Shown: positions 1-6,333, counted from the first letter of the stretch. The stretch is 8,257 nucleotides of DNA from JBBTWG01 sp038062935 (GCA_038062935.1 JBBTWG010000056.1:1-8257); one strand, 5' to 3'. Notes: generated by a model from the sequence alone, not told the origin. Numbers and translations are program-made.

Positions 1-492
1 CAAATCCGCGATGCCGTCTTCGGTAACGTCGGAACCATGACCTGTTTCAAAATCGGTGCAGAAGATTCAGAATTCATCACCAAAGAATTCGCTCCAGTGC
101 TCACAGAGCAGGATCTCATCGGAATTTCCAACTACAAGGCCTACATGAAAATGAGCATCAACGGAACCACATCCAGACCTTTCTCACTCGAGAGTATTTA
201 CGATAACACCGGAAAAAACAAAAAAGTCGGAGAAATTATCAAAGAATATTCCCGCATGAAATACGGTCGAAAAAAAGAATTCGTCGAAAAAGAAATCGAA
301 GGTCGCATCGGCATCGAACTCATCACCGAAATTGAGAAAGTAACACCAGAAGGAGAAGCGATTGCAAACACACAGGGGGCCACTCCGGCACCAGTTCAGG
401 AAACTCCAACAGAAGAAATTACACCAGTTCCAGAAACTCCTCCGGAAAAAAGTCCAGCAGAAGAAACGACCCCAGCAGCCCCAACACCATGA
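1..492 (+). CDS. VirD4/TraD/TraG-like DNA-pumping ATPase, C-terminal fragment (5' end outside window)
   Basis: The frame is open from base 1, so the gene starts upstream of the window. The Met at 37 is an internal codon. The visible 163 residues begin QIRDAVFGNVGT, continue with KIGAEDSEFITKEFAP and end the conserved part near SRPFS. This is the pattern of the last part of VirD4/TraD/TraG-like coupling ATPases and related HerA/FtsK-type proteins: the end of the RecA-like motor domain, followed by a short domain in which the protein 'sees' its own DNA or a partner. Family proteins sit at the membrane and pump DNA or protein with ATP. The Walker motifs are upstream and cannot be checked. The last ~50 residues are a low-complexity tail rich in Pro, Thr and Glu, probably disordered. 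The TGA stop overlaps the ATG of the LCP gene (ATGA), which suggests translational coupling. Being a fragment, it could belong to a nearby subfamily. Confidence 0.72.
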   Translation, partial: QIRDAVFGNVGTMTCFKIGAEDSEFITKEFAPVLTEQDLIGISNYKAYMKMSINGTTSRPFSLESIYDNTGKNKKVGEIIKEYSRMKYGRKKEFVEKEIEGRIGIELITEIEKVTPEGEAIANTQGATPAPVQETPTEEITPVPETPPEKSPAEETTPAAPTP

Positions 493-1508
493 GAATCAAA
501 CATTTCTTCGCCATCACAGCATTTGCCATTCTAGGAATCTTCGCAACAGTAGCGGGACAAACTCTCATCGAGCAGAGTAAGGATCTCCAAATCAAAAACA
601 TGCAAATCAATACTCTCATCGACGAAGTCGGCATGCTCGACGAACAAACCAGGAAAGTCCAACACACTCTCGAAGCTATCCGAAAAATCAAAATCCCGGA
701 GCAGCAATCGACAGCAACCGATTCACAAAAAATCGTCCTCGAACCAGCACCACAACAGAGCAAAGACGAAACATTCCTGCTCGTCGGAACTCACGGAAAT
801 CTCACCGACACGATCATACTCGTCGTCACCAAGACAGAAACGAAGCAAGCCTATTTCATCAGCATTCCGCGTGATCTCTCCGTCAAAGGAAGAAAGATAA
901 ACGAATTCTATCAGCTCTTCGGCATCAACGTTCTCGCACAGAGAATAGAAGAAGTCACAAGTATCAAACCAACAAAATACGTCGTCATCAACATGGAAGG
1001 TTTTGAAAAAATGATCGACGTCATCGGAGGTATCGACATCACCGTCGAAAAAAATATCTATGACCATCAATATCCAAATAAATATGGTGGTTACGACCCC
1101 TACCAAATCAACAAAGGAGAATATCGCATGAACGGCGCAGACGCACTCAAATACACCCGCAGCAGGAAATCGACCTCTGACTTCGATCGCTCCAAAAGAC
1201 AACAGCAAGTCATTCAATCCATCAAAGATCGACTCCAGCAGGGGAATTACCTCGAAAATTTCGGCAGCCTCGGCCAAGCCTACCAGTCTCTCACTCCCTA
1301 CATCGACACCAACATCGGATTCCTCGAACTCATCGACATCTACAAAATCTACAAAGAATTCATCCTCCAAACCGGCAACGTCCTCAGTACCACAAACTAC
1401 CTCTACTCAACCATGAACGAAAAAGGTCAGTACATCCTCCTCCCCAAAAAAACAAATTTCACCGAAGTAAAAGACTTCATAAAAGCGCTTACAGAACGTT
1501 CAGCTTGA
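489..1508 (+). CDS. LytR-CpsA-Psr (LCP) family cell-wall polymer transferase
   Basis: This is a 339-residue membrane-anchored protein. Known LCP enzymes move undecaprenyl-pyrophosphate-linked glycopolymers onto peptidoglycan outside the membrane. Residues 5-23 form one hydrophobic segment, consistent with a type II signal anchor. Residues ~28-65 are polar and look like a coiled-coil stalk. The LCP domain spans about 94-250: the strand ETFLLVGTHG, then LTDTI with the likely Mg2+ ligand D107, SIPRDL (R128, D129), KINEFY, YVVINMEGFEKMIDVIGGIDI, and the signature ALKYTRSRKS..SDFDRSKRQQ with R224, D231, D233, R234 and R237. About 90 C-terminal residues follow, ending in an LLP-type strand. The loop before D107 is short and lacks the usual Arg-Ser before the Asp. 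The ATG overlaps the preceding stop, and no clear Shine-Dalgarno is seen, so coupling is likely. Codons are rich in C- and A-ending forms, unlike the next + strand gene. The family is clear; the polymer it attaches is unknown. Confidence 0.9.
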   Translation: MRIKHFFAITAFAILGIFATVAGQTLIEQSKDLQIKNMQINTLIDEVGMLDEQTRKVQHTLEAIRKIKIPEQQSTATDSQKIVLEPAPQQSKDETFLLVGTHGNLTDTIILVVTKTETKQAYFISIPRDLSVKGRKINEFYQLFGINVLAQRIEEVTSIKPTKYVVINMEGFEKMIDVIGGIDITVEKNIYDHQYPNKYGGYDPYQINKGEYRMNGADALKYTRSRKSTSDFDRSKRQQQVIQSIKDRLQQGNYLENFGSLGQAYQSLTPYIDTNIGFLELIDIYKIYKEFILQTGNVLSTTNYLYSTMNEKGQYILLPKKTNFTEVKDFIKALTERSA

Positions 1509-1532
1509 ATTGTGCAGATTTCCGAGTATACT
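1505..1532 (+). promoter_or_regulatory. Probable promoter of the two-tRNA unit
   Basis: A -35-like TTGAAT (1505-1510) and a -10-like TATACT (1527-1532) are separated by 16 bp. Transcription would start near 1539, about 35 nt before the first tRNA. The -35 element overlaps the stop codon of the LCP gene. The match is good but the call rests on sequence pattern alone. Confidence 0.5.
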
Positions 1533-1574
1533 TTTCCCGTTAGATTCAGGTTCGCAAGTGAAACCCAATTTCGT

Positions 1575-1649
1575 CGCGGGGTGGAGCAGTGGCAGCTCGC
1601 AAGGCTCATAACCTTGAGGTCGGTGGTTCGAATCCACCCCCCGCAACCA
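1575..1649 (+). tRNA. Initiator tRNA-fMet (CAT), CCA encoded
   Basis: A full cloverleaf of 75 nt can be drawn. The acceptor stem is CGCGGGG with CCCCGCA. The D stem is GAGC/GCTC. The anticodon stem is CAAGG/CCTTG around the loop CTCATAA, with anticodon CAT at 1607-1609. The T stem is GGTGG/CCACC around TTCGAAT. The discriminator A is at 1646 and CCA at 1647-1649. Two initiator marks are present: the C1:A72 mismatch at the end of the acceptor stem (1575/1645) and the purine11:pyrimidine24 pair (A1585:T1597). These assign it as the formyl-methionine initiator rather than an elongator. The third mark, three G:C pairs at 29-31/39-41, is incomplete: 29:41 is A:T (1602/1614), followed by two G:C pairs. 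It is followed after 23 nt by a second CAT tRNA, probably co-transcribed. Confidence 0.96.
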
Positions 1650-1672
1650 AAAAAAATCTCAGACCCCACCGT

Positions 1673-1748
1673 GGCAGGGTAGCTCAGTTGGTAGAGCACA
1701 GGACTCATAAGCCTGGGGTCAGCAGTTCAATCCTGCTCCCTGCCACCA
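1673..1748 (+). tRNA. tRNA with CAT anticodon, most likely elongator tRNA-Met, CCA encoded
   Basis: A 76-nt cloverleaf fits. The acceptor stem GGCAGGG/CCCTGCC has all seven pairs, the D stem is GCTC/GAGC, the anticodon CAT is at 1706-1708 in the loop CTCATAA, the T stem is AGCAG/CTGCT around TTCAATC, the discriminator is A1745, and CCA lies at 1746-1748. The fully paired G1:C72 and pyrimidine11:purine24 rule out an initiator. The last anticodon-stem pair, 31:39, is A:G (1703/1711), a mismatch. A CAT tRNA can also be tRNA-Ile2 after lysidine modification. The elongator Met call rests on general resemblance and on sitting next to tRNA-fMet, so the amino acid is less certain than the gene. Confidence 0.85.
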
Positions 1749-1750
1749 AG

Positions 1751-1779
1751 TTGACAAATTTCAATTTCATCTTTATAAT
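1751..1779 (+). promoter_or_regulatory. Perfect-consensus sigma70-type promoter for the PLP-enzyme-like gene
   Basis: TTGACA (1751-1756) and TATAAT (1774-1779) are both exact consensus hexamers with the ideal 17-bp spacing. The -35 element begins 3 nt after the CCA end of the upstream tRNA. Transcription should start around 1786-1788, leaving a leader of only about 13-15 nt before the ATG at 1801. No Shine-Dalgarno is present in that leader. The match points to strong constitutive transcription. Confidence 0.8.
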
Positions 1780-1800
1780 CCTACCTCATAATTCACAAGC

Positions 1801-2922
1801 ATGAATGAGGCAATTTTAGAAACAAAATTTTCAGAAAGGCTCAAGGAACGAGAAGAAACTATGTGTTTGAGGGATTGCGACCTCGTAGGTCTAAATCGTG
1901 CAGAGCTTTATAGACGTTTAAAAGCTGTTATTGGAAATAGCCCAATTCATCAAATTGATCTCCCAAACGGAAATATTTTACTGCAGGTAAATGAAACACG
2001 TGGTCTAAGCGAATCTCACTATGATCGAGTATTTATACCTCTACTGGAAAGTCTAGAAGAAGATGGAAAAATTGAAAGGGATTCAGACGTACTGGAAACA
2101 AGTAGTGGTAACGCAGGAATTTCATTCGCATGGGCAGCTCGAAAATTAAGATTCAATCCTTATGTTTTTATGCCGGACTATGTCCCAGAACCCAGAATCA
2201 TTGAAACCCAAAGAATGGCAGGACATGAGCAGGTTGTTCTGATTGATGACAAAAAAAAATTCTTAAAAGCCTGTTCAGATGCCATGGTAAAACATCTCAG
2301 GGGAAATAGAGACCGTGTGGGAGCAGAAGGAAGAAAAATATGGATGGCAAATCACTCACAAAACAATATAGTTCCTGGATTTTTTGCACCAATCGCACAA
2401 GAAGCTCGTAGATTTGCAGGTGCAATCGATTATTTTATCGGAGGGATAGGAAACGGAAGCACGGTACTAGGAATTGGAGAAGATCTCAAGCGTCATAGTC
2501 CAGATACAAAAGTAATAGGTTTCGAGCCGCATCGTGCAGCAACATACTTTCAGCGTGAGCGAGTGCGATGGGGAAATTTTACAGTCCCTATTTTGGGAGA
2601 AGGAGAGGCAGTGCATACCGAATGGAGTTTTCACGATCTGCCCGGAATAGGTGGATCAGGAAACATCAACATGCCATTTATAGAAAGAGCGATTCAAGAC
2701 AGGATCATGGACGACATAGTACCAGTAGACGAAAAATCTATTTTATCAACGGTTAGGTATAACGAAGAACTGAAGCCGGAAGAACGATTGGGAAACTCTT
2801 CACTAGTAGCAAGAGCTATCGCAGAAAAAATGGCTCTGGATGTGAGAGATAAAACTTTTTTGACATTGGCATACGACCGAACAGATCGATATGGGAAACC
2901 TCAATACACCCCTTCCAAATAA
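1801..2922 (+). CDS. Fold-type II PLP-dependent enzyme family protein (cysteine synthase-like), Schiff-base lysine apparently replaced by Tyr
   Basis: This 373-residue protein has the layout of the cysteine synthase / cystathionine beta-synthase / threonine dehydratase superfamily. IGNSPIHQIDLP (44-55) matches the start of the fold. SSGNAG (101-106) matches the asparagine loop TSGNTG that grips the PLP ring. NHSQNN (184-189) precedes the usual 'N...N' region. GGIGNGSTVLGIG (214-226) matches the glycine-rich phosphate-binding loop. GNSSLVA (331-337) matches the C-terminal serine loop near the pyridine nitrogen. In the segment that normally reads NPxGSxKDR, this protein reads SHYDR (72-76), placing Tyr74 at the catalytic Lys. 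Family enzymes do beta-replacement or elimination on amino acids; without Lys, that chemistry is doubtful. The ATG at 1801 follows the perfect promoter; Met21 (1861) is an alternative start. Its C-terminal codons overlap the convergent zinc-ribbon gene by 22 bp. Base use is G-rich, unlike the LCP gene. Confidence 0.78.
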   Translation: MNEAILETKFSERLKEREETMCLRDCDLVGLNRAELYRRLKAVIGNSPIHQIDLPNGNILLQVNETRGLSESHYDRVFIPLLESLEEDGKIERDSDVLETSSGNAGISFAWAARKLRFNPYVFMPDYVPEPRIIETQRMAGHEQVVLIDDKKKFLKACSDAMVKHLRGNRDRVGAEGRKIWMANHSQNNIVPGFFAPIAQEARRFAGAIDYFIGGIGNGSTVLGIGEDLKRHSPDTKVIGFEPHRAATYFQRERVRWGNFTVPILGEGEAVHTEWSFHDLPGIGGSGNINMPFIERAIQDRIMDDIVPVDEKSILSTVRYNEELKPEERLGNSSLVARAIAEKMALDVRDKTFLTLAYDRTDRYGKPQYTPSK

Positions 2923-4571
2923 CACTTCTCACAATACACTTTCTCTGGCCTCTCCGGAGCATACGTCGTTTCAATATTCATTCCGCAACGATCACACGGC
3001 CGCTGATAAAGTTTGCGAGGATTGCGTAAAGACATCCTACTTCTGTGGCGGCAATCAGGACATTTTCGAGGAATTGGCAATACAGCCTGCTGATAAAACT
3101 CCAATTCCCGGGCAATAATTTTGTAATTTTTTCCACAATCAATACAGGATAAAATTTCAGAAATAATACTGCCCGGAACATCACGAATATCCAGCGGAAT
3201 TTGATATTTCTGTGGCAAATATTGACGCACATCTTCTTCCTGATATCGATACCCTTTCGCCAAAATTTGATCTTTTTTCAACGGAAAATATTCTTGCGCC
3301 AAAGATTCATTATAGCCAAAAAGTGAGAACTGGATTGAAAAAAACTCGCCCCATTCACCAGTTTTCTTCATATGCTCAATAATGCGCGGCACCAGTGCCT
3401 CATATTCCTCTTTTGAATATTGCTTATTCAAAATGCAATATTGCTGCTTCTTGAGCGAAAGACATCCAAAACAATCATGGGTATTATTGAAACACAGCAT
3501 CGAATAAAGAAGATCATGAACTCCAATCGCCACAAAACTAAAGTAAATATTTGCACTCTTGGAATTTGAAATATTTTCATAGCAATGCTCACCGTAATAA
3601 ATAAAACTGCAATCATAAATATCCTTGGCATATTCCACACCCCAGCTATGGCGCGCAGTATCCGTCTTCTCTACATCAAAACATCGATAAATATCTTTCG
3701 ATTGGGAAATATAATTTCCAGAAGCATTTTCAGTATTGATAATGACCGCCGATCGAAAAGGTTTTTTGAAAAGCTCTTCATGATAAAACTGCTTCTTGAA
3801 AGCTTCAAGATTCGCATAATTTCCCAAATTATATTTTTTCACATTTTCCTCATATTCTTCCTTCGTACAGGGTTTATTGAAAAAATAATATTCGACATTT
3901 CGCAGGCCGACACAGCCAAAACAGTTCTTGCAACCAATACAGTCATAACAAAAAACACAATCAGTACAATTACGGGAAAGTTGGCAAAATTTGGAATTGT
4001 AACAATTCCAGCAATCCACACATTCATAGCAATACTGGCAATGAAAAAAATCAAAACAATCAATACAGCCGAGAGCACTCAAGCCCAAATAGGAATAGAG
4101 AATATTTTCACAATCACCAATGCGAGATGATAAATAACAATCCTTGGAACCAGAGCAAAAACCGTTATATTCGGAGTTTACCGAATTGAAAACCATATTG
4201 GAGAGGAGTGGAACTTTATGCACAAGCTCCGCAAACTGTTCAAAAAATGGACGACTAAAATCAAAATCTTGACCATATTGCGTAGCATCACAAGCATCAT
4301 CCCACCAGCATTCACTACAATAAACAACATACGGTTTATCAGGAGAGTAAACAGAAATAATTGCTTTTTTACAGAAATCACACGACCGATGATAAACCTT
4401 GCGCTCATTGCGAAAAGCAAGACGTCGCTGCTGACGACAGTCAGTACACAAAGTAGGCGACGGCAACGCATATTCTTTTCCAGCAACAACTGGAGTGATT
4501 GCAGCAAGCCCAGCAAGATCTGCTTCCAGGATTTCAAACGGAGCGCTGCAACCCCCACAAAGTTGATTCAT
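2901..4571 (-). CDS. Cysteine-rich zinc-ribbon protein with periodic Cys tract and internal duplication (function unknown)
   Basis: This 556-residue protein has 43 cysteines. Paired CxxC motifs at the N-terminus (C5/C8, C42/C45, C64/C67, C85/C88) and C-terminus (C476/C479, C504/C507, C526/C529, C547/C550) look like zinc ribbons. The two ends resemble each other: RNERKVYHRSCDFC with YSPDKP and YCSEC near 54-88, against RNPRKLYQRPCDRC with YAPERP and YCEKC near 516-550. In between, cysteines at 169-220 fall every 3 or 6 residues, suggesting a repetitive solenoid or a metal-binding stack. A module, FGC..L....Y...NK....KEEYE, occurs twice (about 218-241 and 368-391). No signal peptide or membrane segment is seen, so it is probably cytoplasmic. 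I associate this type with hypothetical proteins of Patescibacteria; no function is known to me. The start is 11 nt after the stop of the PEP-synthase-like gene, so the two probably form one transcript. No clear Shine-Dalgarno is seen. Confidence 0.85.
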   Translation of the reverse strand: MNQLCGGCSAPFEILEADLAGLAAITPVVAGKEYALPSPTLCTDCRQQRRLAFRNERKVYHRSCDFCKKAIISVYSPDKPYVVYCSECWWDDACDATQYGQDFDFSRPFFEQFAELVHKVPLLSNMVFNSVNSEYNGFCSGSKDCYLSSRIGDCENILYSYLGLSALGCIDCFDFFHCQYCYECVDCWNCYNSKFCQLSRNCTDCVFCYDCIGCKNCFGCVGLRNVEYYFFNKPCTKEEYEENVKKYNLGNYANLEAFKKQFYHEELFKKPFRSAVIINTENASGNYISQSKDIYRCFDVEKTDTARHSWGVEYAKDIYDCSFIYYGEHCYENISNSKSANIYFSFVAIGVHDLLYSMLCFNNTHDCFGCLSLKKQQYCILNKQYSKEEYEALVPRIIEHMKKTGEWGEFFSIQFSLFGYNESLAQEYFPLKKDQILAKGYRYQEEDVRQYLPQKYQIPLDIRDVPGSIISEILSCIDCGKNYKIIARELEFYQQAVLPIPRKCPDCRHRSRMSLRNPRKLYQRPCDRCGMNIETTYAPERPEKVYCEKCYLEGVY

Positions 4572-4582
4572 CAGAAGGAATA

Positions 4583-6229
4583 CTATTCTTTCCTCGAAGC
4601 CAATTCAAGATTCTTTGGACAAACCTGCACCAATCTCCCACTCCTGCGATCAGACTGAAGAATGAAAGACTCATCACTAAAAAGAATTTTCGCTCCTTCA
4701 ATTTTCGACAAATTTTTCCATCTCAAATCAAGTTCTAAAATTCTGGATTTCACATGTGGATCTGCTAAAAAGTTTATATCCCTACGGGCAAAATGAGTCT
4801 GCCCCTCTTTGTCTCCACTCATCATATGTGATAATTCAGCCCCGTAATCAAAACCCAAATATCCAGCAAATTGAGTACCGCAATCCACAGATCTTTTTGC
4901 ATATGGAAGAAAGAGTTCATCTCTTGCAGGAAAAACAACGATGCATTTTTTTGGATCAAACTCTTCCATGTCACCCATTTCACCAGTAATTGCAAGATCA
5001 AAAATACTATTCACCAAAAGCAATCGTCCCTGTGCAGTAAATTTCTTCCCTAAAACAAAGGGAGTTTCAGAAATGATTCGAGAATCAGGAGGTAATTCTT
5101 CTTCATGACCAAAATCAGACATCACAGGTCTTATCTGAACATCAATCAATGTGTTTTCTTTTATAAGAGTTTCCGTGTCGACAGTTTGAAGTCCGAGCTT
5201 CTTCTTTTTTTCTCTTGAGAGTTTTGCCAAAGCAATCACGGATGGTTCACTCAAAAAAGACGGACTTCCATTGACGACATCCTTGCAAATATTTGAATTG
5301 ACCCAATCCGCCATTCTCACAGCAGGATTGAAATTTGGATGGACAGAAACAATATCATTGGCACTCACTTCATACAAAAACCACATTGGTCGATTTGTGC
5401 GAAGAAAAACTTCAGAACTCTGAACCTGGATTCTCACAGAATCATCTTCATCACAATGAGCAGTGGCATGAAAATCCCAATCTACGACTGGAGCAATCTG
5501 CAAAGCTAGTTTTTCTTTTTCGTCCAATCGAACATACTCCGATATAGGGCAGAGTTTGCCAACAAGTGTATGGAGATAAATCGCACAGAGAAGCTGTGCT
5601 GGAGGAATAGAATGGCGAGCTGTAGATGAACTAAGACACATTGATTTTGATACACCGGTGTACTGATCATTCAAAAAATCTTCTGATAACAAACTACTTC
5701 TGACAAAAACATCCGACGTTAATCCACTCTGAGCTACAATCCTCTCCCACAAAGATTCAAAAAATGCTCGAACATCCTGTGATTCTTTTAAAAGTAAAGG
5801 CGCCAATGATCGAGCAATTCCAGGTGAAAGTCTGGCATCCTGTTTTTTTTCTTCGATCCAATTTCGCCATTCATCTGGTGTTCTCATCTGTTCAAATTCC
5901 AAATAAACATCAGTTTCTACATAGGAGGTATCCAGCAATTTTATGCCCCGAAATCCGCCAGCCATCGCAAATGATTGAAATAATTCTCCAGAGTCTCTGT
6001 GCAATCCCTTGAGTAATTCATTTCCAACATTTTTTCCTCCCAATCTATCAACCAATGGTAGAAACGAAGCACCTAAATATGCTTCAACGGCGCGTACACA
6101 AGGAGCTAACGCACGCGATACACCCTCTCTCGTTTGCCCTACGTCCCCCGAGATATCCGGAGCATTGGAGGGGGATTTGTGACTCACTACTGTCACCGAT
6201 AGATCTGGATTTCTATCAACAGGTTTCAT
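4583..6229 (-). CDS. PEP synthase / pyruvate phosphate dikinase-like protein (ATP-grasp plus probable phosphohistidine domain)
   Basis: This is a 548-residue protein I recognise only through motifs. LGGKN (63-67) matches the N-terminal Lys loop of PEP synthase/PPDK ATP-binding domains. VRSSLLSED (176-184) matches their VRSS..(A/G)ED motif. DTE (351-353) followed by DVQIRPV (363-369) matches the end of that domain, D-x-E then Q-x-RP, which contacts ATP and metal. Residues ~395-537 could be the swivelling phosphohistidine domain: IVVFPA (430-435), GAELSHMM (463-470) with candidate H468, then EGAKILF and SGRLV near the end. Known relatives use ATP to phosphorylate a His and pass the phosphate to pyruvate, rifampicin or other substrates. 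The PEP/pyruvate barrel is absent (full PEP synthase is about 800 residues), so the acceptor is unknown. The middle is strongly diverged. The cysteine-rich gene follows 11 nt downstream. No Shine-Dalgarno is visible; a GATAAT (6234-6239) sits 4 nt before the ATG. Confidence 0.62.
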   Translation of the reverse strand: MKPVDRNPDLSVTVVSHKSPSNAPDISGDVGQTREGVSRALAPCVRAVEAYLGASFLPLVDRLGGKNVGNELLKGLHRDSGELFQSFAMAGGFRGIKLLDTSYVETDVYLEFEQMRTPDEWRNWIEEKKQDARLSPGIARSLAPLLLKESQDVRAFFESLWERIVAQSGLTSDVFVRSSLLSEDFLNDQYTGVSKSMCLSSSTARHSIPPAQLLCAIYLHTLVGKLCPISEYVRLDEKEKLALQIAPVVDWDFHATAHCDEDDSVRIQVQSSEVFLRTNRPMWFLYEVSANDIVSVHPNFNPAVRMADWVNSNICKDVVNGSPSFLSEPSVIALAKLSREKKKKLGLQTVDTETLIKENTLIDVQIRPVMSDFGHEEELPPDSRIISETPFVLGKKFTAQGRLLLVNSIFDLAITGEMGDMEEFDPKKCIVVFPARDELFLPYAKRSVDCGTQFAGYLGFDYGAELSHMMSGDKEGQTHFARRDINFLADPHVKSRILELDLRWKNLSKIEGAKILFSDESFILQSDRRSGRLVQVCPKNLELASRKE

Positions 6230-6333
6230 AGGTATTATCTATAATTTACGCTCTACAAGTGCCCCTAAGGCATCATTTATACAATGAAGAAGCCATAGTA
6301 GCAAAAATAAGCCTGTGTGCAAAATTTTCCACA

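Noticed and set aside
723..1370. Long - strand open frame opposite the LCP gene (215 codons)
   Set aside because: The composition is dominated by Asp, Val and Phe, as expected from the complement of C/A-ending codons. The + strand frame has a clear LCP match.
3585..4130. + strand open frame opposite the cysteine-rich gene (181 codons)
   Set aside because: Ile/Thr-rich translation without domains, mirroring the Tyr/Cys/Asn codons of the real gene. No start signal is seen.
6234..6262. Promoter of the PEP-synthase-like gene using GATAAT (6234-6239, - strand)
   Set aside because: No -35 match at 15-18 bp (TTGTAG is only 13 bp away), and the -10 is 4 nt from the ATG. A leaderless start is possible, but read-through from hflX fits as well.
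6230..6333. Second boundary of a tRNA-linked insertion: a repeat of the tRNA 3' end
   Set aside because: I compared the last ~20 bases of the CAT tRNA with this gap by eye and found no matching stretch.
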